Shown here piece after piece: positions 36,445 to 46,731 of a DNA stretch of 64,000 bases. This DNA is from Hyalella azteca. Its lineage: Eukaryota > Arthropoda > Malacostraca > Amphipoda > Hyalellidae. The translations under genes were made by a program, and so were the position numbers. The stretch spans positions 59,109 to 123,108 of the forward strand of contig NW_025941450.1 of NCBI RefSeq assembly GCF_000764305.2. The letters are read 5' to 3'. The stretch's first letter is position 1, and each line of letters begins with the position of its first letter. The notes beneath the pieces are model-generated. The model worked only from the letters and a program-made list of their open reading frames with translations, was not told where the DNA came from and searched no databases.

Positions 36445-36670
36445 ATGAAAACGAGCGCAAGCTGGAAAGTGATATCCTGCAGCTAAAAACTGGCAATGAA
36501 ATGCGATATTCTAAATTAAAAAAAATTAGCACGAAAAATGATATCCTATAGCAAAAAAAAACTGGGCACGAAAAGTGTCATCACAATGTGAAAAACTACA
36601 AAATGTGATATCCTAAGGCGAAAAATTGGGCACGAAAAGTTAAATGCTACAGCGAAAAATTGGACAGGAA
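36445..36670. repeat. Degenerate tandem repeat of about 36-40 bp
   Basis: About five units contain TGGGCACGAAAAGTGATATC followed by CTA(C/T)AGCGAAAAA-like sequence. Considerable divergence suggests an old array. Confidence 0.7.
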
Positions 36671-38206
36671 ACGCGGCTGGATCGCCTATACGGTTGAATA
36701 CCTACAAAATTTTCCGTATGACATCAAAATATGAACTGCAAAACTGATTTGAAAAGTAGAATATTGCAGGATACAAAATTAGACGTTTCACGTTAGCAAA
36801 AGCAAGTAAAATATGGCATGAGAAAGAAATTAAAATAAATACATTTTCACTTTTTATTGTTCTGAAGAACACAAACAAATATCTAGTCTGAATTTATTTT
36901 AGGAAATGAGCAAAGGCCTAAAATGAAATGACTAATAAAAATAAATAGAAAAAAGTCGCGAACAAAAACATCACAATTATTTTTTTCAATGATGTTAGTA
37001 GAGTAAATGTTTCACGCTAAAAATTGCTTAAATTATTTTAATAAGTAGGAGAAAGTGTTTATTGGAGTTATTTCAATTATTAGCTGGCAAGTTACAAGAA
37101 TTTTTTTTAACAAACAGCAGAATCCAGGTCGAAAACTGGAAATGACACATACGACCATTTATTTTTATACATCGAAGGAAAACAATAAAATATTGTTTTA
37201 ATGCTCAAAAGCTAATCAACATTAATACTGCTAATTTTGATAAGATTTAAAAATAACATTTGGCGAAAATTAAATAGATAAGAATATGTTGAATGCAAAT
37301 TTTTTATTACTTGAGAAAATTCTACGTCGATCAGAAGTAGCGAGCAAATTTGAGCTTGTTAATGCCGTGGCCCAACAACAGAGGGACATGGGGAAGAAAC
37401 GACGGAAAATATGAAGGGAAATAACAAGGAGAAAAATGAAGGGACGTAACGAGGGGAAATATGAAGACCCAAAGGGAAATAGCTACACGAGAGGTCAGCG
37501 GGGTCACAGGAAGAGGGGAAGCGAGGGAACATAACTTAGGCTCGCGTTGTCTGCGAGGCAAAATTCTACCGGAATTGAAATAGTTAATTAAATTTTAAAC
37601 TCGCAGGTAATTGCCATCTAGTTTTTGAGACATGTGCCCAACATGTGAGAATTTTTAGTATTCTTTGATATCCTTCCTCGTTCACAAGCCGAAAATATTC
37701 GATAACGGCACAGAAATTCCGACGCGGAGTGAACGCAGCCTTCCTGGGCAATGGGAAAAGTTTTGACGTACGGAGACGACGTCTGGCGACACGCAGAGAA
37801 AATAACGAGTCAAATTTAAGATGCTTATTTCATTTCTATGACAAATTAAAAAGTATATGACAAATAATTAAAAAATACTGGCAAATTTTAAAGAAGTATA
37901 TGATATAAAATATGCATTAAAATTATGTGCCAAGTTAATTTTGACGGAAATCTTAACATGAAAGATAATAGGATGAGCTTGTACGTTGGTTGTTATTGTT
38001 CAACTTGCGCAGTTATTCGTAATTGGCAGCCATGCCAGCAGACATGAACTCACGCTACGTAGCAAGGTTATTAAACCTTGTATCGAGTGTACCAGGTTAC
38101 GATCTTCATCAAAAATATTCAAGGTTTACCAGTCATGAATGTCTTAAAATGCACTAATTTGTATTGTATAAAATAAGCATTACATTGATCTCCAGAAATT
38201 CATCAC
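36671..38206. other. No gene seen; purine-rich patch
   Basis: AT-rich. At 37370-37520 the plus strand is purine-rich with loose GGGAAATA(A/T)(C/G)AAGG-like repetition; the minus-strand open frame over it is compositional. Confidence 0.45.
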
Positions 38207-38394
38207 TGCTCATCGTGAAATGAAACGAGGCTTTATCGAAATAATGAAGCACTTTTTTGTCCTTGTGCGAGTCATCTTGACCCAGTTTGGCCCAGCAAAA
38301 GGCATATCAGTTTTACGACCGCTCTCTGCTCAGGACTGTGGGTAAGAACGCGTGTCACTATTTGGGCAATATTACCCGTTCATTTTTCTGAGCG
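38207..38394 (-). mobile_element. MITE-like element, copy 11 (reverse orientation)
   Basis: The left end CTCATCGTGAAATGAAACGA is diverged. The inside keeps GTCATCTTGACCCAGTTTGG. The right end is excellent: GTGTCACTATTTGGGCAATA then CCCGTTCATTTTTCTGAG. That right end is the reverse complement of left ends such as copy 3 over about 40 bp, and it gives the best view of the terminal repeat. Confidence 0.84.
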
Positions 38395-38520
38395 AAGCAA
38401 GTTTGTAGGCCGCACGAGTGGTGACAGGCCTATAGAATGTTTCCATCTTCATCTATCAGAGATGCCGCATGGGCATACAGGGGCTGGAGGTAGAACGGCG
38501 TCAGGCTACGTACTGCATAT

Positions 38521-38727
38521 AAATTTCTCTGCAGCGAGGCATCGAGCAAATAAATTTCGCTGCAGCGAGGCATCGAGCAAATAAATTTCTCTGCAGCGAG
38601 GCATCAAGCAAATAAATTTCGCTGCAGCGAGGNTAAATTTCTCTGCAGCGAGGCATTGAGCAAATCAATTTCTCTGCAGCGAGGCATCGAACAAATAAAT
38701 TTCTCTGCAGCGAGGCATCGAGCAAAT
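38521..38727. repeat. 31-bp minisatellite, about 6.6 copies, with an ambiguous base
   Basis: Units read AAATTTCTCTGCAGCGAGGC then ATCGAGCAAAT. The ambiguous base at 38633 follows GCAGCGAGG, and the expected CATCGAGCAAA is missing, so one or more units were lost or joined at that point. Confidence 0.94.
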
Positions 38728-39202
38728 ACACATAAATTTTTATTCAAGTAGTCGAGCGCAATTCTTCAGATTCCTGGTGGTTCTTTGCATGGAAGACAAA
38801 AAGTTCCAATGTTGCTGTATTGAATGATTTATTAGCATCTGAATGAATCATTTCTATTCATGAATAAATCAATCAAGTAAGCAAATTCGTTCTGTGGATG
38901 AGCCTATACGGGAAAAAACGAAAGTGATGGCAGTTATAAATGCGGAAAGATATCAGTGGACATCATTAACAATTGCCAACGATATCCTCTGCACGTAAAG
39001 AATATTATGCACATCATACAACATCGAATATCAAAAGAATATTCTAATATCATTTTATTGATGATAAGGTATAATTTTTTGATGATGTTCATGTTAGCGC
39101 GCTATACACACACAGTTACAGCAGCATCGAAATGTTTATGATTGGTCTTGTTGCGTAACTAAATGAATGAGTTTTTGAGTAAGGATAGTTACTAAAGTTC
39201 GG

Positions 39203-39515
39203 TGATACGGATGATGAAACGAGCGATGATACGAGAGATGGTCCGTAATATGAAACGGATGATGAAACGGGCGATGATACGAGAGATGATACGGCCCATT
39301 ATACGGATGATGAAACGAGCGATGATACGGGAGATTGTCCGTCACATGATACGGATGATTAAACGGGCGATGATACGAGAGATGATACGGCCCATTATCC
39401 GGATGATGAAACGAGCGATGATACGAGAGATGGTCCGTCACATGATACGGACGATGAAACGAGCGATGATACGGGAGATGATACGGCCCACGAGACGGCC
39501 GATGATCCAGACCAC
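39203..39515. repeat. Complex GATGATACG-rich array
   Basis: Short blocks (CGGATGATGAAACG, AGCGATGATACGAGAGATG, ATACGGCCCATTAT, GTCCGTCACATGATACGG) combine into higher-order units of about 45 and 90 bp, roughly seven units in total. Plus frames give RMMKRAMIREM repeats and minus frames give SYHRSFHHPY repeats over 100-150 codons. Both strands are open in the same place, and no unique domain is attached. Confidence 0.93.
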
Positions 39516-40315
39516 AGCAGAGCACAGTAATGATTAAGGCGATGATTGCGCTCATTATGATCCACGATACCGAGGCGACGATGTCGCTGATCACGGATAA
39601 CTTGTTGCGGGGTATAAAAAACTGAAGTTGTCATTCTTCATGATGTTGAGACAATCTACAGGCATTGGCTGAGAGAAAACATGCAAAAAAAAAGTTTCTG
39701 TGTGTAGAAAGAATCTTGAATGAACGCAAACACTTATTGGGTTCTCATATTTTTTTGCTAGTCGTTATGGATTGAAAAAATAACTTAAATTTCAAATAAA
39801 TTTTATTAAAATTTAAGCCATTCGGTCATATCATTTACGTTTGACCAGCTATGGATGAACCTGAGGACGAACAAGCTCTGAGGAGCAGCCAGCTCTGGTA
39901 AACAGGTTGTAGCATATCTGATGGACTAACGGCAATAACCTCAGTCTGCATCATAAAATATCAGACCAGAAATTAACACAGGAAACAATCACCGATATAG
40001 GATGAGCTTTGCATTTTGTGGGCGCCTTACACGTCGTGGCAAAACGCGCTTATTATGATTTACTGTCATCCTACTAGGCATCTAACTTTGAAATAACTTT
40101 GATTAAACGTCGTTTTAACGAAATTGACTCAAGATCAGCGTTTTCTCAACGTCATTTGCTTGGCGGGATATTATATGCATATTTATGCTATTTATGATAC
40201 TGGATTTTTTATTGCTGGTTCCTTGGAAACAACTTTTCACAAGCTTGATTCTGCTGTTGAAAAGCACAAGATATAACTAATCATAATATAGAATAGATCG
40301 AAGTGTCGGCGTTGA
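39516..40315. other. No gene seen
   Basis: AT-rich non-coding sequence. I see no array or recognisable frame. Confidence 0.45.
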
Positions 40316-40375
40316 AGAAATAGGCCCATGGCCTGTTGCCGAGAAATAGGCCCATGGCCTGTTGAAATAGGCCCA
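40316..40375. repeat. Short tandem repeat, about 2.5 copies
   Basis: GAAATAGGCCCATGGCCTGTTGCC-like units (26 bp) occur twice with a partial third. Each contains the palindrome GGCCCATGGCC or a close form. Confidence 0.85.
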
Positions 40376-40964
40376 ATATAAAAACGTCTAAGTGTCAGTA
40401 ATTTCCCGAGCACCTTTAAAGTCCAATACAAACCATTTTAATTGCGAGTCTCAAAGAGCTTAATATATTAAGCAGCACCGAGTTTTGATCAGTTAGAAAT
40501 AATTGCTCGTGCAATTAAAGCATTGAACCTAAGAAACAGAGTCGTTTGATTCTGGATAAAGGGTGAAAATTTCAGACTTTTGTCTTTTACAAATTTTGTC
40601 TCCGGCTCAAACTATCACCACTATTCAAATCAATATTTTGGATGGACTTCAGTTTAAGTTTAGTTTAGTTTTTTAAGTTTAGTTGATTTTATATTTATTT
40701 AATTACATTAAGAGGTTCAAGTTTCATAAGTGAATAAAATGCGAGTCTAATTAATATCATGCATCAGGTTTGAGCATTACAAGTCAGTGAAAGTCTAAGC
40801 ATGGAATGGCACTGAACGCAATTAGCTGTAGAGCAATTCTGTAACATGCGCTAAGCTCTGCACCAGCTAGCATGGGTGAACGATTCTGTCCAGGATAAAG
40901 GCAAACAGATGGTCCAAGAGATGGATGGACGGACGTACGGACAGACTATCCGTCATACATGATG

Positions 40965-41126
40965 GACTCGGAGAAATGAGCAAGACTTTGTCCGAATCGC
41001 GATGCACTTTTGCTTTTGCGTGCGTCATCCAGGCCTAAATTAGCCTAGCAAAAGATGTATTATAGTGTTGTGGGTAAAAAAGTGTACCAGTATTTGGACA
41101 ATACGATCCGTTCACTTTTCTGAGTG
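40965..41126 (-). mobile_element. MITE-like element, copy 12 (reverse orientation)
   Basis: GACTCGGAGAAATGAG, GACTTTGTCCGAATCGCGAT and GTCATCCAGGCCTAAATTAG follow the family order. The right end CGTTCACTTTTCTGAGTG is well kept and is followed by T. About 20 bp are missing from the middle. Confidence 0.83.
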
Positions 41127-41397
41127 TCCTTAATAGCTCTGCAGGAGCAATTGCCATTACAATCAACAAAGCCCGCCCACTTCTTGAATTGGTATGAATA
41201 AATTATGTGCTTACTTGTATATATTCTTGAACAAAAAATTCCAAATGGGCAGCCATAAAAATTTCCTCGTAAACTCGCAAGTTGGCATTCCTAGGTAACT
41301 ATAAATAAAAACCGTAAAGTTCTTTGCAAAATAAACTTAATGTTGTATTCTCATCTGTGGTAATCAAATTACATTTCACAAAAAGTTAACGAAAACT

Positions 41398-41530
41398 AAC
41401 ATGCTACAATAAATCGTATACTCACTAAGAGTGAACGAAAACAAATAAATTATAATGAAACTTGACCTCACGAGGAGTGAACAAAAACTAATAAGTTATA
41501 ATTTAGCTTAAACCCGAACAAAAATAGTGA
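41398..41530. repeat. Degenerate tandem repeat of about 55 bp
   Basis: About three units contain GAGTGAACGAAAACAAATAA and ATTATAAT(G/T)(A/T)A-like blocks. Loose. Confidence 0.55.
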
Positions 41531-41794
41531 ACGAAAATTGGCATATAATGCCAACAACTCATATTAATATAATCCGTATTGTTAAGGCAACAAACTGCAC
41601 GAATTCCTCCAACTACCACCAGCCGATTTGAGTTACTGCGATGCGACAGCTTCTTATTTGACAGCGACTCGAGTACCGAGTTCGCTGTTTAAATATTTTC
41701 CTTCGATTTGCCAGAAAAAAGTTCTTCTCACGAGGCCGTGGGACTGCGGGACAAAGTGGTATCGATCTGAGGACAGATGGACGCTCTGCCGTCA

Positions 41795-41893
41795 TGCCAT
41801 CGCAGGCCGATGGCAGCGATGTATGCGCTGCCGTCATGCCATTGGAGGCCGATGGTGGCGATGGACACGATGCCATCATGCCATATGAGGTCG
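41795..41893. repeat. Tandem repeat of about 42 bp, 2.5 copies
   Basis: GCCGTCATGCCAT followed by (C/T)G(C/G)AGGCCGATGG recurs. A third partial unit is ATGCCATCATGCCATATGAG. Confidence 0.82.
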
Positions 41894-42380
41894 ATAGTGT
41901 GTAATTGGCTCGGCTCCTAAATTACTATGTCTACGAGCCGAGAATTTTCGAAATGTGATGCAATCAATAATTGTCTTAAATGCCGTTTATAACGGGAAAT
42001 AAATCATTTGGAAAAAATTAATGAAGGGATACTGATTAAAAAAAGTAGTTTTCTTTGAAAATAGATCAACTTAAATAGTGCATAGACGTCGGATAAATGC
42101 TTTAGAAATTTATAAAGGTTGTACGCACAATTACATGTTGAAAATATTAAATAAAACAGGTTGAAAATCATGTAATTATGAGTAGACACGAAACGCGATT
42201 TAATGTCATCATCATATCTCTGGCAAACTTCAAGTCAATGCGGTTACCTTAAAAAGCGGTTCGATCTATGGAGCTCTAAAGAATTTATGAACTGGAAGTC
42301 TTCTGAATGTGTGATGCCCTTGTATTTAGAGCGGCCAAAACACGACCTCTCGAAACCTGATCGCTGTGAGCCTGCCTTAC

Positions 42381-42636
42381 AAAAGGAGAGATCCAAAGGG
42401 ATTAGATCGATCAGCCCACCCAAAGGAGAGATTCAGAGGGACCAGTTGGAAGTTCGCCCACCCAAAGGAGAGATCCAGAGGGACCAGTTGGAAGTTCGCC
42501 CACCCAAAGGAGAGATCCAAAGGGACCAGTTGGAAGTTTCGCCCACCCAATGGAGAGATTCAGAGGGACCAGTTGGAAGTTTCGCCCACCCAAAGGAGAG
42601 ATCCAAAGGGACCAGTTAGAAGTTTAGCCCACCCAA
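42381..42636. repeat. 42-bp minisatellite, about six copies
   Basis: Units read CCCACCCAAAGGAGAGATCC then AGAGGGACCAGTTGGAAGTT. Single-base indels shift the register between units. That is why several plus frames and one minus frame stay open with EIQRDQLEV-like repeats. Nothing suggests a real protein. Confidence 0.94.
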
Positions 42637-43024
42637 TAATATGATCGATCAACACCCACGTTTGAAGTGCGAGCAAAGCTGCAGCGATAGCCGTCATGGC
42701 GGCTATCGCTGCGTCGGTCGAAGTCAGGGATCAAAATTCAACGTTATCAATTTCCAAAGGGCGAAAAAACTATAGTATCAAAAATTAATATAATAAAATT
42801 TACAATAATTGCGAGCTAAGATATTTTTCCACATCATATCAAGAAATATTAAGAAGGGGAGCTAATATTAAAGAGCGTGCGGTTGCCGTAGTCAAAACTA
42901 ACGAACCTCGATAATTGGCCAACAAATCAGAGTCCTCAAGCTACAGGAGTTGACATCCGCGAGGTTTGAAAGGCGGGAAAAAGCGAGGAAAAGGAATAAT
43001 TAGGTGAAGAAATAACGGTAGGAA

Positions 43025-43332
43025 GAGATGGATGGAATGCCAGCTGGAAGAAGTGACGTGAATGCCAGTTGAAGGGGTGGAGGGAATGCCAGCTGGAAGT
43101 GGTGGAGGGAATGCCAGCTGAAAGAAGTGACGTGAATGCCAGTTGAAGGGGTGGAGGGAATGCCAGCTGAAAGAAGTGACGTGAATGCCAGTTGAAGGGG
43201 TGGAGGGAATGCCAGCTGGAAGTGGTGGAGGGAATGCCAGCTGGAAGAAGTGACGTGAATGCCAGTTGAAGAGGTGGAGGGAATGCCAGTTGAAGACGTG
43301 GAGGGAATGCCAGTTGGAAGGGGTGGAGGGTT
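43025..43332. repeat. 24-bp minisatellite with 48-bp higher order, about 13 units
   Basis: Two variants, GGTGGAGGGAATGCCAGCTG and AAGTGACGTGAATGCCAGTT (each completed by GAAG), alternate. The plus strand is purine-rich. The minus-strand frames give Trp-His/Ser-Phe repeats 150-196 codons long, again in more than one register. The array ends about 630 bp from the TRIM9 exon, on the presumed intron side. A long C-rich tract follows at 43434-43492. Confidence 0.95.
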
Positions 43333-43953
43333 GCGTGAGAGGGAGGAGGATAGGAGGGAAGGAGAAGGGTAGCGGGGCAGATGTTCCTTTCACAGCGGGA
43401 GTGGGACGGTAGCACGAGCTTTACTCTGTCACCGCACCCCCCCCCCTTTTCATCTCCCCCCCTCCAATGGTCACCGCCTCCTTCCTCTCCCCCCTTTCCT
43501 TGTATTCCATCATGTCTGTAATCCAAGCCCGCACCAACGAATGAAAGACTAAAGAAAATATATTGGGCTCAAAATTGAATCAAAAACAGTCCGAATAAGA
43601 ATAATAAGATGATTTGAACGTTTGAGATGATGAATTGATGATAAATGGATGCTAGAGAGTATATGCGAAAAACACTATTAAATTAGCTGTGGAAAATATT
43701 ATATACCTAGTATATTGCATTACTGAACATATAGCTTGTAATTATATTATAATATGGAAGCCCGTGTTAAAAAAACATAAAAACTCTTGAGAGACTCAAT
43801 GCCTATAAATCGAAAGTCATACCTAATATGACTAATTTTCAGTCAAATGAACTTGGTCACGAAATTGAGGACAAAACAGAAAATATACGGCCGTGAGACT
43901 ACGAAGTTCAAAATTTCGGCAGCGGTTGGCTGAACCTCGGAAATATCTTATAG

Positions 43954-43966
43954 TTTCTCACCTTGT
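43954..43966 (-). other. Splice donor of the TRIM9 exon
   Basis: On the minus strand the exon ends ACTTACAAG and the intron begins GTGAGAAAC, a close match to the animal donor consensus. The cut lies between 43962 and 43961 in phase 0. The open frame continues only 17 codons past it, without any TRIM9-like sequence. Confidence 0.85.
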
Positions 43967-44747
43967 AAGTTTTAGCGAGATGTTCGAGAGGCTGAAGATC
44001 ATGCTGAACGTGTATTTCCTTAACACATTTGTCACACGCGACACTTCTACACATCGTACAATACACATTACTCTTCTCACTGTGTGGAGAACACAAAGTA
44101 GTTTGTATGGCGCCAACAGACACAGTCGCGCACACCGGCACCAGCGAGTGTGTGGACAGCGGGCCCCTCATAGGGTGACAAGAAGCGAGACAAGTTGTGC
44201 AGTATAGTATCCTACACTGCACACATTGTGTCGTCGCATCCTTGGGAGATCCTTCACAAAGTTGGCACGACGCCGGCCCTCCGTTGCTGCTCAGCAATCC
44301 GCTCCTGTATCGCGTCACAATCCTGGCCATTGCCGGGTACGGAGCCAGGCCACACAGTCCGTCTGGTCCTAACATGAGTAGTTTGTGACACGCAGGACAC
44401 TGCACGGATCCTGCGTGCAGGGCTCCGTGGTTCAGGAGATGCGTGGTCCATGGGGCGCCTCCTTCGATGAACGGCGTCGACGACGAGGTCGGTAGGATAT
44501 GAGGAGGAGGGGAAGATATAGACGGCACGAGTGACCGTATGGATGACGGGTTAGACGGGGCGACGATGACGCCGCTGTCTGTCTCGCTGTAGACGGAGGC
44601 CTTATCACTGTCGTCACCGTCTGTCTTGGGCTGAGGAGGCGGGGGGGACTTGGCGCAAGAGGCACACACGGCACGACTGCAGCACGGCAGAAGCAGCGGT
44701 TCTGTCAGCAGCTGACAGCACAGCGCGCACGACAACTCGACCTCCAT
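43962..44747 (-). CDS. Trim9: TRIM9-type E3 ubiquitin ligase, first coding exon
   Basis: This exon encodes the first 262 residues of a class I TRIM protein of the TRIM9/67 group, known as RING E3 ligases acting in axon guidance and branching. It begins MEVELSCALC. The first RING half has C7, C10, C22/C23, C28 and C31. A low-complexity insert follows, containing SVYSETDSG (51-59), a TRIM9 hallmark. The second RING half is CPAC (117-120). B-box 1 spans 161-200 (CQLC, CVQC, CTTC, RGPLSTH). B-box 2 spans 219-249 (C219, H222, C230, C233, C238, C241, H246, H249). The start at 44747 has G at -3 and +4. The open frame continues upstream but lacks another well-placed ATG. The RING histidine expected near residue 25 is Arg (CGT). 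The COS, FN3 and SPRY exons are not found. The exon is GC-rich in AT-rich surroundings. Confidence 0.88.
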
Positions 44748-45400
44748 CGCGCACCGCGGCGCACGAGCGACTGGAGGCTTCATAGACCGACGACCTCCGC
44801 GCGCACCCTCGGTCGTCAGACCTAACAGCCCCCACCGCGTTCTTACAGTCGCAACGAACTCACTGATTGTCCTGGAACCCAATTCAATATATAAATACAA
44901 TATAAAAATATTGTATTATATATTATAAATTATATAATATAAGAATATAAATACAATATATAAAATATCAATATATATATTAAAAATTTTATATGTCTAT
45001 TTATATTAATATAAATATAAAATATCAATATATACAAATATAAACTCAATTAAATACGTAAAATAAAAACCTAATTCAAAACATAAAATTTAAGAGAATT
45101 TAACGAAACTATCGTTAAACTCGCAATACGCGTACAAACAAAATTAATGGAGGAAACTCTCCGAGACAACAAAAAGATCTAAAATTAAATTTAGTTACCT
45201 GATAACGATAGAAAAGATCGTTACTTATACTACTATTACTATTAATACTATTATCCACACTAGGCCATAAAACTATTATTATAATACTATTATCCACATA
45301 CTATTATCCATAAAACTATTATTATTATAATACTATTACCCACATTACCGTAAAAATATTTAGAAAACAATAGAAATATCTTAAATTAGGATTGAAGGCA
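44748..45400. other. Presumed 5' UTR/upstream region of the TRIM9 exon, then AT-rich DNA
   Basis: The GC-rich stretch continues to about 44870 and then changes sharply to a TATAAATAC/AATATA-rich tract (44885-45060). Next come loose ACTATTATCCACA-type repeats at 45225-45350. I cannot place a promoter or an upstream non-coding exon with confidence. Confidence 0.45.
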
Positions 45401-46381
45401 GTGTTATTGTGTGGCCGCCAGAGGGAGATGAACTATTTCGGCTGGCGGTGGCGGGGTCCATAAATTAATGAAGCCTCCTTGTGATGGCGAACTGGGGAGA
45501 CTTTTGTCCCCAGCCGCCCGCACGCTCCAAGCACAGATTCACTTGTGCATATAAATACAAGTGCAATGAATATTACGTGTAATTTGATGTGTAGAATCTA
45601 TAATAATGTAGAAAATATTTGATTTAGAAAATATTACATGTAGAATGAATATTACGTGCACTCAGATTCGTTAGGGCGGAGTTATGATTATATAAGAAGA
45701 TATTTTGTGCACTAAAATTTATTTGGAAAAAGTTATTCTAGTTAAAATATAGTTTGTGCACTGACATTAGACAAAGTCATGATTATGGGAATAGAGTTAA
45801 TTATTATTTGTACGTTATACTCGTAAACTTGTACTGAGTCGTATAAAACGAACTTTCAAAAGAAGAATTTATAAAATTCGCCTATTAGAGCTCTACTTTC
45901 CACTTTATTTTTTCCAATTTATCGAACCTACTCAGAAATTCTTAGTGAAAAGCATGGTGTATCTGACCACCTATAATAATGTGAAAACGAATGAAAATTC
46001 ATAACATTTAATGTTATAAATTCAGTGAATTGTGAGACCCCGACTCTCTCTCTGACTTACAATAAGAAAAAATTTACAACGCACGCGGCGCAGGCTGCAC
46101 AGAGTTTAGGTAGCAGTCATTTGCCGGATTGTAAAGCCTTGTTCATTTGATTTCTTATGGTTTAACGTGAGTCTCGCAGACGTCGCCCGCCAATCGTTCA
46201 TCACGGACGTTTGCTTGGAGTTGAACTGAAGGCAAACAAACAGGGACGGCGACCTGGCGACTTTATTGATGGTGAGCTGGCGACTTTATTGAGCAGACGC
46301 TTGACGGTTCACCAATACCAGATATTACGCTTCAGGGCACAGCCGAGATAACGGGTGACATTGAGCATGAGTTAGTTTAGA
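45401..46381. other. No gene seen; small GC-rich block with hairpin
   Basis: A GC-richer block at 45405-45535 contains CTGGGGA and TCCCCAG arms (45491-45512) that can pair. A direct repeat (GGCGACCTGGCGACTTTATTGA-like, 22 bp) occurs twice at 46248-46292. No recognised open frame. Confidence 0.45.
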
Positions 46382-46475
46382 ATTCGTAACTCCGTTAGCC
46401 AATTACTGACGGCTTTTCAAGCTAAATCCACCAATCAAAGACGAGAAACCGGCCGCTACGTGTACTTAGGCCACA
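46382..46475 (+). repeat. Dispersed repeat family C, copy 3
   Basis: TTCGTAACTCCGTTAGCCAA, GGCTTTTCAAGCTAAATCCA and CCAATCAAAGACGAGAAACC, then CTACGTGTACTTAGG, match the reverse strand of the 29.6-kb copy. Confidence 0.8.
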
Positions 46476-46696
46476 ACGTGTCCATAAGCGAGTTACGAAG
46501 GTACGGCCCAGAGATATTGGTAAGGAATGGTAAGTTCAATAGCGGCTGCATGTCAAGCAAATTTAAACTTCAATCCAGAAATAAAAAGATATACAGTAAA
46601 CACAATGCCAATAAAGTTTACCATATTTTGATTTTCAAGGAAAACATTGTCAACTTTGAAATTTCTATTAAATTAATATTAAATTGAAATTTTTAA

Positions 46697-46731
46697 AATG
46701 TTGCCTTAAATTTGCGATTTAAGGCAACATT
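46697..46731. other. Perfect 15-bp stem hairpin
   Basis: AATGTTGCCTTAAAT (46697-46711) and ATTTAAGGCAACATT (46717-46731) are exact complements around a 5-nt loop. No gene adjoins it. It may be a fold-back element remnant. Confidence 0.85.

Noticed and set aside
39136..39634. Open frames of 79-152 codons on both strands
   Set aside because: They follow the GATGATACG-rich array, are open in overlapping frames on both strands and have no unique domain.
42936..43526. A 196-codon minus-strand frame with Trp-His/Ser-Phe repeats
   Set aside because: It is the 24/48-bp minisatellite read in frame; a second register is equally open and no flanking homology exists.
43893..44388. Plus-strand frames of 60-104 codons
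   Set aside because: They are antisense shadows of the TRIM9 exon.
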